From: Algorimicrobium algoritergicola
GTDB taxonomy: Bacteria > Bacteroidota > Bacteroidia > Flavobacteriales > Flavobacteriaceae
DNA: 64,000 nt
Assembly: GCF_008086165.1 (NCBI RefSeq)
Contig: NZ_VSKL01000001.1
Coordinates: forward strand, 1,054,001 to 1,118,000
Direction of reading: 5' to 3'
Shown: positions 8,932 to 17,407 of the stretch, one piece after another
How the letters are laid out: each line of letters opens with the position of its first letter
Numbering within the stretch: the stretch's first letter is position 1
Made by a program: the position numbers and the translations under genes
Notes under the pieces: generated by a model
Database searches by the model: none
Seen by the model: only the letters and a program-made list of their open reading frames with translations
Told to the model about the DNA's origin: nothing

Positions 8932-9921
8932 TTATTCTTTCAAAAAATAATCCGACTGAATCTGTTCATTTACACCATCTTGAAATTTGGTCATACTAAA
9001 CCATTGGTGAATGGAATAACTGCCTGTTTCCCCTTGCTTGTTAACAGCAATATAGCCGACTTGAAAATTTTCATAATCACTATTTGGTTTTTTTACAATA
9101 CGACTAATGGCTACTTCACAAGCTTCTTGAGGCGATTTGCCTTGACGCATCAATTCAACCACTAAAAAGCTACCAACAGTTTTCACCACTTCTTCACCTA
9201 AACCTGTAGCCACACAGCCACCAATTTCATTATCTATAAACAAACCCGAACCAATAATTGGGCTATCACCAACGCGTCCAGCCATTTTATAAGCCAAACC
9301 ACTGGAGGTACAAGCGCCAGAAATATCGCCGTTTTTATCAATAGCCAGCATACCAATTGTATCGTGGTTTTCTATGTTGATAATCGGTTTGTATTTGGAT
9401 TTCTTTTTCCATTCTTTCCAAGACTTTTTAGAAGAATCAGTTAATAGATTTTCTTTTTTAAAACCTAATTCATACGCATATTGTTCGGCTCCTTTACCAG
9501 CAAGCATAACATGGGGCGTGTCCTCCATAACTTTTCTAGCAATGGAAACCGCGTGGGTAATGTTTTGAAGGTAAACTACAGATCCACAATCTCCATCTTT
9601 ATTCATAATGCAGGCGTCTAAAGTCACATTTCCTTCACGATCAGGCAAACCACCTTTTCCCACAGATTTGTTTTTTATATCAGCTTCTTCCACCATACAG
9701 CCTTGTTCCACGGCATCTAAAGCAGTTCCACCATTTTGTAAAATTTCCATGGCTTTGCCAGTGGCATTTTCAACATGCCACGTAGCAATAACTAAAGGTA
9801 GTGTGGTTGTGCTTTTTAAAGTATTCTTAAAAGGGGTTTCAGCATAGCTGACCAAAGAATTTCCAACTGCTAGTCCTACACCTGTAAGTGATGCGTTTTT
9901 TATAAAGTTTCTACGTTTCAT
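8932..9921 (-). CDS. N4-(beta-N-acetylglucosaminyl)-L-asparaginase (aspartylglucosaminidase), exported
   Basis: A 329-residue Ntn-hydrolase that splits the amide bond between GlcNAc and asparagine after the surrounding peptide has been removed. The start KRRNFIKNASLTGVG is a good Tat signal, so the folded enzyme goes to the periplasm. Autocleavage should occur at Asp187-Thr188 in ENHDTIGM, the same Asp-Thr bond used by the well-studied flavobacterial glycosylasparaginase. Trp48 in ATWHVEN and the GRVGDSPIIG loop are also conserved. It is the last gene of the minus-strand arm of the N-glycan locus, after GH92 and the sugar permease. It shares only the superfamily with the cytoplasmic isoaspartyl peptidase at 2283-3212. 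Confidence 0.92.
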   Translation of the reverse strand: MKRRNFIKNASLTGVGLAVGNSLVSYAETPFKNTLKSTTTLPLVIATWHVENATGKAMEILQNGGTALDAVEQGCMVEEADIKNKSVGKGGLPDREGNVTLDACIMNKDGDCGSVVYLQNITHAVSIARKVMEDTPHVMLAGKGAEQYAYELGFKKENLLTDSSKKSWKEWKKKSKYKPIINIENHDTIGMLAIDKNGDISGACTSSGLAYKMAGRVGDSPIIGSGLFIDNEIGGCVATGLGEEVVKTVGSFLVVELMRQGKSPQEACEVAISRIVKKPNSDYENFQVGYIAVNKQGETGSYSIHQWFSMTKFQDGVNEQIQSDYFLKE

Positions 9922-9980
9922 ACGGGTTGTTTTTTATAATATACCACCTATCCTCAATTCAAAAGAAAAACAGTGTGGTC

Positions 9981-11306
9981 TTAATTAATTTCTTGCAATC
10001 TGTTTTTAGAGTTTTTAAAACCATACCATAAAATATAGGCATAACAAATCACAATAAATAACAAGGCCGATTTGAAGCCCACATTATCGGTAAGTAAACC
10101 GAAAAAAGGCGGAATAATGGCGCCTCCAACAATAGCCATACAGAGTAAGCCCGATGCTTTTGGTTTCAATTCGCCAATACCATTAATTGCCAAAGCGAAA
10201 ATAGTTGGGAACATAATGGAATTAAATAATCCAACTGCCAAAATGCTCCACATACTCAATAAACCAGTGGTGCTGATTGAAATTATTATTAATGAAATGG
10301 CGGTGGTTGCAAATATGCCAAGTACTTTTCCAGGTTTCATAATTTTGGTTAAATATGCCCCTGCAAATCGGCCAATCATAGCACCAGACCAATAAAAAGC
10401 AACAAATACTCCAACAATGGCTTTGCTATCTTTTTCGGTAATTCCAGCGTTCAGAATACCCTCAGCTATGGATTTCATAAAGCTATTTTCTTTAATAACT
10501 TCTACTATATTCATATCCATAAAGTAGTTGACTAAATAACTGCCAATGGCAACTTCTGCACCAACATAAAAGAAGATGCCTAAAACACCCAACATTAAAT
10601 TCTTGTTTTTCAAAGCGCCAGAATAGGTTCCCGTACTTTCATCACTAATCATTTTAGGGAGTTTGGCAAATAGAAAAATACCAGCAATGAGTAAAATAAA
10701 AAGTGCCAAGACTAAAAATGGTGTTTGCACTGCTGATGCTTCCGAAACTAAATAGGTTTCTTTAGCAGCGCCAGTTAGTGAAGTAATTTCATCTTCTGTT
10801 TTAATAGTGTCGCTTAAAATAAACCATGCGCCAACAATAGGTGCAATGGCAGTTCCAAGAGAATTAAATGCTTGCGATAAATTTAATCTACTTGATGCAC
10901 CATCTTCTGAACCCAAAACAGCCACAAACGGATTTGCTGCAACTTGTAAAACCGTAATACCTGCGGCAAGAATAAAATATGCCAGCATGAAAATACCAAA
11001 CATACGATATGATGCGGCAGGATAAAATAGTAAGCAAGCTAATGCCATGGTTAGTAATCCTAGAATTATGCCCTTTTTATAGCCTATTTTAGAAAGAATA
11101 TAACTGGCAGGAATTGATAGTATAAAATAAGCGCCAAAGAATGCAAACTGCACCAGTCCTGCTTGGAAGTAAGTCAATGTAAATAATTCTCGTAAACGTG
11201 GAATCAAAGAATCTACCAAAACGGTAATAAATCCCCAAAGGAAAAATAGTATGGTTAATAATATAAATGAGGAACGATAGGATTTTTGATGGTTCATAGG
11301 TTTCAT
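9981..11306 (-). CDS. Sugar permease of the FucP/NagP type (MFS, FHS family)
   Basis: A proton-coupled sugar transporter of about 441 residues with roughly twelve hydrophobic segments. The N-terminal FFLWGFITVLVDSLIPRLR is the signature region of the fucose/glucose/N-acetylglucosamine symporter family, and AANPFVAVLG lies in a conserved middle segment. It sits between GH92 and the aspartylglucosaminidase on the same strand with short gaps, so it most likely imports GlcNAc or mannose freed in the periplasm; the exact sugar cannot be read. The first ATG (11306) overlaps a REP-like repeat. Met4 at 11297 (MNHQKSYRSSF) is a plausible alternative start. Confidence 0.88.
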   Translation of the reverse strand: MKPMNHQKSYRSSFILLTILFFLWGFITVLVDSLIPRLRELFTLTYFQAGLVQFAFFGAYFILSIPASYILSKIGYKKGIILGLLTMALACLLFYPAASYRMFGIFMLAYFILAAGITVLQVAANPFVAVLGSEDGASSRLNLSQAFNSLGTAIAPIVGAWFILSDTIKTEDEITSLTGAAKETYLVSEASAVQTPFLVLALFILLIAGIFLFAKLPKMISDESTGTYSGALKNKNLMLGVLGIFFYVGAEVAIGSYLVNYFMDMNIVEVIKENSFMKSIAEGILNAGITEKDSKAIVGVFVAFYWSGAMIGRFAGAYLTKIMKPGKVLGIFATTAISLIIISISTTGLLSMWSILAVGLFNSIMFPTIFALAINGIGELKPKASGLLCMAIVGGAIIPPFFGLLTDNVGFKSALLFIVICYAYILWYGFKNSKNRLQEIN

Positions 11307-11377
11307 ATTCCTGCAAAAGCAGGAATCTATATTTTAGTTAAATTCATTTATTAGATTCCTGCTTTCGCAGGAATTTG
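11304..11377. repeat. Inverted pair of REP-like 25-base palindromic elements
   Basis: Copy 1 (11304-11328) and copy 2 (11353-11377) are inverted relative to each other and differ at only two of 25 positions. Each holds the stem ATTCCTGC / GCAGGAAT with a four-base loop, AAAA in copy 1 and TTTC in copy 2. A 24-base spacer separates them. The pair fills the whole gap between the GH92 stop and the permease start, so in the minus-strand transcript it could form two small hairpins or one long one. It may damp or stabilise the mRNA between the two genes. Confidence 0.8.
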
Positions 11378-14326
11378 TTATTTAATACTAATCTCATCAA
11401 TAAATAACCAACTTCTACCATCATCGGCATAACCTAAATGCCACTTTGGAAGTTCGCCTAATTTTTTGGCAATGATTTTTATATATCTATAATTTTTGCC
11501 AGATTGTTTAAATGTTACGCTTTGCATATCCACTTCATCTGTTGGTGTAGTTTCCCCAAAGGTATACGTTCCAATTTCTTCATAATTTTGTCCATCTTTT
11601 GATGCTAGACAAATCACTTCCGTTGGATAAAAAATCCAAGAGCGTTGGTCTTTTAGAAAATTGGTAGTCACAGAATTTACAGGTTTCTCGCTTGCCAAAT
11701 CAACAATAGCAATTACATCTTTATTTTGGTATCCTTGCCATGTTCCAGTTCTGAAATCTCTAGCGCCTACTATACCATCAATAAGCGCATTGGGTCCACC
11801 ACCATTATATTGGTTGGCATATTCAGACTCTAATGTTAATGAAATGTTTGGATCAATTTCATAAAATTGCGTCGTTATTTCAGCACTTTTAAGATTGTTT
11901 TTTTTAGAATAAACCGTTAATACGGCAGGTTTTGAAATCGTGAAAGGCGTTTCGTAGATTTTAAATTTCCCATCATTCAATCGATAGAAAATGGCTGCTT
12001 CCGAATCTGCATTTTCTAAAACCACTTCCGTTTGTTCTTTAAATGCGACATCTCCTTTAGCAATAAATGGTGACGCTACAATAAGATGTTCGTCAATACT
12101 TGTTTTTGGTTCCTGACCTTCTTCTGTTCCCCAAGACGTTGGCTTACTCGTCATATTAAAAACCAATGTACCACCTTTTATAATGTCTTCATGCGTAATG
12201 AATGTTTGGTTGAGCGCCACATCATTTAAGGTAACACTTTCAATATACATATTGGTGTCGCTTAAATTTTCAGCAAGAATGGTGAAGTTTTTACCACTTT
12301 CTAAATTGATGGTGGCTTTCTCAAAAAGAGGTGTTCCTATAATATAATCGTTGCTTCCTGGTGTAACGGGGTAGAATCCCATGGACGAAAATATATACCA
12401 AGCACTCATTTGGCCGCAGTCTTCATTTCCTGAAATACCATCTGGTGTGTTGGTGTATAATTCGGTTAGAATCTGATGAATTTTCTCTTGTGTTTTATGT
12501 GGTTTATTTACGAAGTTGTATAAATATGCCATGTGGTGACTCGGTTCGTTACCATGTGCATATTGTCCAATTAACCCTGTAATATCCACTTGATGGCGGC
12601 CGGAAGTTTCGGATTCTGCTACAAACAATTCATCTAAACGTGCTTCTAATTGGTCCTTACCGCCAAGCAATTTCATAAATCCTGATACATCTTGAGGAAC
12701 GTAAAAACTGTATTGCCATGAATTAGCTTCGGTGTAATTAAAATTCACTTCATACGGATCAAAAGGCGCAAACCAGGTGTTTCTAAAACGACCACGCATA
12801 AATTGCGATTCAGGATCGAATACGTTTTTATAATATTGAGCACGTTCTAAATAGGTTTTATAATCATCATCTTTTCCTAGGGATTTTGCCATTTGCGCAA
12901 TGGTCCAATCATCATAAGCATATTCTAATGTTTTTGAAACAGATTCGCTTTCTTCTTCCACAGGAATAAACCCGAACTCCTTATAGCTTTTTAAGCCTAA
13001 TTTATCACGTGTGGCAGAGTGTTTCATAGCTGTAAAAGCCTTTTCAATATCGTAATTTTTAATCCCTTTTAAATAGGCGTCAGCAATTACTGGAACCGCG
13101 TGATAACCAATCATACAACCTGTGTAATTTCCGCTTAAATCCCAAATCGGCATGATACCGCCTTCATCATATTTTGCTAAAAAGGTGTTTATAAAATCGT
13201 TGGTTCTGTCCTGTTCAATAATGGTGTAAAGTGGATGTGCAGCACGATAGGTGTCCCAAAGTGAAAATACGGTGTAATAATCAAAATCTGTAGTTTGGTG
13301 AATTTTTAAATCCATTCCACGATAGCGTCCATCCACATCTTGATATAAGTTTGGTGCAATCATGGTGTGATATAGGGCTGTATAAAAATTGGTTTTATAA
13401 TCTACATTTTCACTTTCTATTACAATTTTATTCAGCTGTGCTTCCCACGTTTTTTGAGCTTCGGTTTTGACTTGGTCGAATGTTTTTTCGCCAATTTCTT
13501 CTTGTAAATTTTGTTTGGCTCCAACTTCATCAACTGCAGAAATACCGATTTTTACCTCGAGGACTTGGCCTTCATTAGCTTCAAATTCAAAAGCTGCCTT
13601 TACGTGTTTACCTTCAGCTATATCATTTAAAAAAACCATGTTTTTAAACGGCCTCGAAAATTGAATATTGTAAAATAACATCTGATTGGTTGCCCATGCT
13701 TTGGAATGTCTAATACCACCAACTTCTGTGTTGGAATAAACGGTAGCATTGGAGTTTAGAACTTCATCCCGATGCTCTAAATCTAAAATAACTATCTGTT
13801 TGCTATTTTTAGGAAATGTGTATTTATGAATACCACTACGTTTGGAAACGGTAAGTTCTACATCAATATTCGTAGAATCTAAATGCACTTTATAAAACCC
13901 AGGTTCTGCTATTTCATTATCATGAGAAAAATGTGCGCGATAGCCTTTTTTGCCATCGGCTCCATTATTAAATTCGACGTTGTTAGTTGGCATTAATAAA
14001 ATATCGCCATAGTCTGAAACACCAGTTCCACTTAAATGGGTATGAGAAAATCCGTAAATGTATTCATCTGAATAATGATAGCCTGAACAGCCATCCCAGC
14101 CGTCCAGTCTAGTGTCTGGTGAAAGTTGCATCATCCCGAAAGGCATGGTGGCTCCAGGATAAGTGTGGCCATGACCACCTGTTCCAATAAATGGATTAAC
14201 GAAACTGGTTAAAGGTTTATCGCTTTCAGGACTAGTTAATTTTTTTTCTTCATTCTTACATGAAGTCCCTAATAGTATGAGTAAAAAAACTAAAAAAAAG
14301 TTACGCGTTAATTGGTCGTGTTTCAT
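11378..14326 (-). CDS. GH92 alpha-mannosidase lipoprotein
   Basis: A 982-residue exo-alpha-mannosidase of family GH92, which trims alpha-linked mannose from N-glycans in a calcium-dependent way. The lipobox LLGTSC puts the lipid on Cys23, and KNEEKK follows. GTGGHGHTYPGATMPFGM begins the N-terminal beta domain. The catalytic half carries DTYRAAHPLY, EANSWQYSF, GNEPSHH and GNEDCGQMSAWYIFSSMGFY, all conserved in the family. After about residue 745 come a CHB_HEX_C-like beta-sandwich and a discoidin (F5/8 type C-like) module ending in LFIDEISIK. The neighbouring GH20 enzyme has the same tail architecture. It is the first gene of the minus arm and divergent from GH20, with 104 AT-rich bases between. 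Confidence 0.94.
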   Translation of the reverse strand: MKHDQLTRNFFLVFLLILLGTSCKNEEKKLTSPESDKPLTSFVNPFIGTGGHGHTYPGATMPFGMMQLSPDTRLDGWDGCSGYHYSDEYIYGFSHTHLSGTGVSDYGDILLMPTNNVEFNNGADGKKGYRAHFSHDNEIAEPGFYKVHLDSTNIDVELTVSKRSGIHKYTFPKNSKQIVILDLEHRDEVLNSNATVYSNTEVGGIRHSKAWATNQMLFYNIQFSRPFKNMVFLNDIAEGKHVKAAFEFEANEGQVLEVKIGISAVDEVGAKQNLQEEIGEKTFDQVKTEAQKTWEAQLNKIVIESENVDYKTNFYTALYHTMIAPNLYQDVDGRYRGMDLKIHQTTDFDYYTVFSLWDTYRAAHPLYTIIEQDRTNDFINTFLAKYDEGGIMPIWDLSGNYTGCMIGYHAVPVIADAYLKGIKNYDIEKAFTAMKHSATRDKLGLKSYKEFGFIPVEEESESVSKTLEYAYDDWTIAQMAKSLGKDDDYKTYLERAQYYKNVFDPESQFMRGRFRNTWFAPFDPYEVNFNYTEANSWQYSFYVPQDVSGFMKLLGGKDQLEARLDELFVAESETSGRHQVDITGLIGQYAHGNEPSHHMAYLYNFVNKPHKTQEKIHQILTELYTNTPDGISGNEDCGQMSAWYIFSSMGFYPVTPGSNDYIIGTPLFEKATINLESGKNFTILAENLSDTNMYIESVTLNDVALNQTFITHEDIIKGGTLVFNMTSKPTSWGTEEGQEPKTSIDEHLIVASPFIAKGDVAFKEQTEVVLENADSEAAIFYRLNDGKFKIYETPFTISKPAVLTVYSKKNNLKSAEITTQFYEIDPNISLTLESEYANQYNGGGPNALIDGIVGARDFRTGTWQGYQNKDVIAIVDLASEKPVNSVTTNFLKDQRSWIFYPTEVICLASKDGQNYEEIGTYTFGETTPTDEVDMQSVTFKQSGKNYRYIKIIAKKLGELPKWHLGYADDGRSWLFIDEISIK

Positions 14327-14430
14327 TTGCGGTTGAAATCAAATTAGGTAATAACTTATTATAAGATTATTATCTAAATAAAGTAAATAAGTAATAAATT
14401 AGTGAAATATTAAACCTCTAATATACTAAA

Positions 14431-16701
14431 ATGCAGTTCAAGTCATCCCTAGTTTGTTTAGTTTTTGTGAGTGTCATTTTTAGTTGTTCTAATAAAACAA
14501 TAGAACCCACATTACCACAAATAATTCCTATCCCTTCAAGTCAAACCATGGAGCAAGGTTATTTCATTCTCTCTAATGACACAGGTTTAAATTTTGATGA
14601 AGAATTTTCCGTAGCTGGAAATTTTTTGAAAAATTATATTGAATCTGGAAGCGCGTTCAAGTTAAATCAAGGAAATGATATTGTATTTGAAAAAGATGAA
14701 TCCATAATAAATGAAGAAGGATATACTCTAAACGTTTCGTCAAACCGCATCCTGATTAAAGCGAAAACTGGAAAAGGTGCATTTTATGCCGTTCAAAGTT
14801 TACGTCAATTATTACCTGTTGGTTTAGAAAATAGCTCATTTTCAGATTCCGAAATAATTGTCCAAAACATAACCATCCAAGATGAACCCAAATTTGTGTA
14901 TCGTGGGATGCATTTAGATGTTGGTCGTCACCTATTTTCTGTCAATTTTATCAAGAAATACATTGATGCGTTAGCCCTGTTAAAAATGAATACCTTTCAT
15001 TGGCATCTTACCGAAGATCAAGGTTGGCGTATTGAAATAAAAAAATATCCAAAATTGCAAGAAATTGCAGCCTATCGTGATGAAACACTCATAGGTCATT
15101 ACAACACACAACCTCAAAAATTTGATGGCAAACGCTATGGTGGTTTCTATACCCAAGAAGAAATTAAAGATGTTGTGGCCTATGCTACAGCGCGATTTGT
15201 AACCGTAATTCCGGAAATTGAATTACCAGGTCATTCTCAAGCGGCTATTGCTGCTTATCCGAAATTGGGTTGTACAGGCGAACAAGTAAAAGTAGCAACA
15301 AAAGGTGGTGTTTTTGAGAATATTTATTGTCCGAAAGAAGAAACCTTTACCTTTCTAGAAGATGTTTTTGATGAGGTTTTGGAATTATTTCCAAGTAAGT
15401 ATATACATATTGGTGGTGATGAAGCTCCAAAAACACGCTGGAAAAACTGCGATCATTGTCAGGCTTTAATTAAAAAAGAAGGCTTAAAAGATGAACACGA
15501 GCTGCAGAGTTATTTTATTTCTAGAATTGAGAAATATTTGAATAGTAAAGGCCGTCAAATTATTGGTTGGGACGAAATTTTGGAAGGTGGTTTAGCGCCA
15601 AATGCTACCGTTATGTCTTGGCGTGGTTTTGAAGGTGCTATTGAAGCTGCTAAACAAGGTCACAACGTTATTTTAACTCCAGGGTCTCATGCTTATTTTG
15701 ATCATTACCAATCAGAAAATAAGGATGAACCCGTTGCTATTGGTGGTTTTTTGCCATTAGAAAAAGTGTATAGTTTAAATCCTATTCCAGATGAGTTAAC
15801 GGAAGAAGAAGCTAAATATGTACTTGGAGCACAAGGGAATGTTTGGACGGAATATATCCCAACTTCCGAAAAAGTGGAGTATATGGTTTTTCCACGAATA
15901 TTAGCGCTTGCGGAAGTCGTTTGGTCTGGGTCAGAAAATAGAGAATACAAAGAGTTTGTTTCTAGGGTTGAGAATTTTCATAAACGCATGGACGCTTTAG
16001 ATATTAATTATGCCAATCACTTATACGAAATTGAAGGTAACATGGTAACTGATGGTAATGAAGCGGTGTATGAATTGAAAACGGCAACTGCTGGAAAAGT
16101 AATTCATTATACTTTGGATGGTTCTGAGCCGACTATAAATTCGGAAATTTATAAAACAGGAATTCCTATTACTAAAAGTGAAAACATAAAGGCGATAATT
16201 TTTGCCAATGAAAAACCCTTAGGAACCACATATAATCAAACTATTAATTGGCATAAAGCACTTGGGCATAAAATTACTTTGGATGTACATCCTCATCATG
16301 CTTATACCGGAAGTGGTTCAGGCGGTTTAGTTAATGGTGTTTCTGGAAGCAATGAACGTTATGGCGATAAAGAATGGTTAGGGTTTTGGGGCGAAGATGT
16401 TGAAATCACAATCGATTTGGGCATTAAAACCGATATCAGTTCTATTTCCACGCGTTTTCATAATGGCAATGGACAGTGGATTTATGCACCTGAAAAAATA
16501 GAAATTGAACTGGATAATGACCAAATTTTTGAAGTTGCTGTTCCAACTTCAGAAAATTTATTAGCACCAGTCACGTTTACACAAAAAGCTACAACCCAAT
16601 TCATAAAATTGAGAATTTCTAATTATGGAATTATTCCGGAAGGCAAACAAGGTTCTGGAAATCCAGCTTGGACATTTATCGATGAAATAATCGTAAATTA
16701 A
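14431..16701 (+). CDS. GH20 beta-N-acetylhexosaminidase lipoprotein
   Basis: A 756-residue exo-hexosaminidase that removes terminal beta-linked GlcNAc (or GalNAc) by substrate-assisted catalysis. The signal ends in IFSC, with Cys19 lipidated. An N-terminal GH20b domain is followed by the barrel with FHWHLTEDQGWRIEIKKYP and the catalytic pair Asp330-Glu331 in HIGGDEAPKTRW. After the barrel come a CHB_HEX_C-like domain (about residues 540-605) and a discoidin-like module ending in TFIDEIIVN. It leads the plus-strand operon, with cutC starting one base after its stop. The likely substrate is the chitobiose core or antennal GlcNAc of N-glycans. Chitin oligomers are an alternative, but the neighbours point to glycoprotein. 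Confidence 0.95.
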   Translation: MQFKSSLVCLVFVSVIFSCSNKTIEPTLPQIIPIPSSQTMEQGYFILSNDTGLNFDEEFSVAGNFLKNYIESGSAFKLNQGNDIVFEKDESIINEEGYTLNVSSNRILIKAKTGKGAFYAVQSLRQLLPVGLENSSFSDSEIIVQNITIQDEPKFVYRGMHLDVGRHLFSVNFIKKYIDALALLKMNTFHWHLTEDQGWRIEIKKYPKLQEIAAYRDETLIGHYNTQPQKFDGKRYGGFYTQEEIKDVVAYATARFVTVIPEIELPGHSQAAIAAYPKLGCTGEQVKVATKGGVFENIYCPKEETFTFLEDVFDEVLELFPSKYIHIGGDEAPKTRWKNCDHCQALIKKEGLKDEHELQSYFISRIEKYLNSKGRQIIGWDEILEGGLAPNATVMSWRGFEGAIEAAKQGHNVILTPGSHAYFDHYQSENKDEPVAIGGFLPLEKVYSLNPIPDELTEEEAKYVLGAQGNVWTEYIPTSEKVEYMVFPRILALAEVVWSGSENREYKEFVSRVENFHKRMDALDINYANHLYEIEGNMVTDGNEAVYELKTATAGKVIHYTLDGSEPTINSEIYKTGIPITKSENIKAIIFANEKPLGTTYNQTINWHKALGHKITLDVHPHHAYTGSGSGGLVNGVSGSNERYGDKEWLGFWGEDVEITIDLGIKTDISSISTRFHNGNGQWIYAPEKIEIELDNDQIFEVAVPTSENLLAPVTFTQKATTQFIKLRISNYGIIPEGKQGSGNPAWTFIDEIIVN

Positions 16702-16702
16702 T

Positions 16703-17407
16703 ATGCTACTAGAAATTTGTGTCAATTCTTACCAATCTGCTATAAATGCCGAAAAAGCAGGAGCACAGCGTATTGAGCTTTGTAGCGAATTAGCGGTTGG
16801 TGGTATAACACCAAGTTACGGGCTTATTAAACAGGTGGTTGAGGTGCTTTCTATTCCTGTTTTTGTTTTAATCCGACCACGTTCTGGAAATTTCACCTAT
16901 TCGGAGGCCGAGTTTAACATTATAAAAAAGGATATTGAAATCTGTAAAAAATTAGGTGTTCATGGTATTGTTTCTGGTGTTTTAAATGAAAATAATACAA
17001 TCGATTTACAACGAACCCAAGCGTTATTTGAATTATCAAAACCAATGTCATTCACTTTTCATCGTGCGTTTGATTGTGTTCCAAATCCCATGGAAGCTTT
17101 GGAACAATTAATCGCTTTAGGTGTTCAACGAATTCTAACATCTGGATTAGAACCTTCTGCAGAAAAAGGTCTGGATATGTTACTGAAATTGAATGAGAAA
17201 GCCGAAAAAAGAATCATTATTTTAGCAGGATCTGGAATCAATGCGGAAAACGCGTCTAAATTTAAAGATGCTGGATTACATGAAATTCATGCTTCGGCTT
17301 CCACAGTTCTTTCAACCAAAAATAATCATGCCTACTTCGGAAATACGCAACAAACGGTTTCTTCCGTAGAAACTATAGAAAACATATTAAATAAAATGCA
17401 TTCATGA
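16703..17407 (+). CDS. cutC: CutC family TIM-barrel protein
   Basis: A 234-residue cytoplasmic TIM-barrel protein of the CutC family. It begins LEICVNSYQSAINAEKAGAQ and carries RIELCSELAVGGITPSYG, VLIRPRSGNF and FHRAFD, the conserved family blocks. CutC was first named for copper tolerance, but that role is disputed and its true reaction is unknown. Here it is locked into a glycan-degrading operon: it starts one base after the GH20 stop, and its end overlaps the next start in ATGA. No copper gene is near. The context suggests an intracellular step on a sugar released by these enzymes, an inference that the sequence cannot prove. Confidence 0.93.
   Translation: MLLEICVNSYQSAINAEKAGAQRIELCSELAVGGITPSYGLIKQVVEVLSIPVFVLIRPRSGNFTYSEAEFNIIKKDIEICKKLGVHGIVSGVLNENNTIDLQRTQALFELSKPMSFTFHRAFDCVPNPMEALEQLIALGVQRILTSGLEPSAEKGLDMLLKLNEKAEKRIIILAGSGINAENASKFKDAGLHEIHASASTVLSTKNNHAYFGNTQQTVSSVETIENILNKMHS

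Noticed and set aside
2283-9921. The two Ntn-hydrolase genes as a duplicated pair
   Set aside because: They share the superfamily only: one is cytoplasmic with a Gly-Thr cleavage site, the other is Tat-exported with an Asp-Thr site and belongs to the N-glycan locus.
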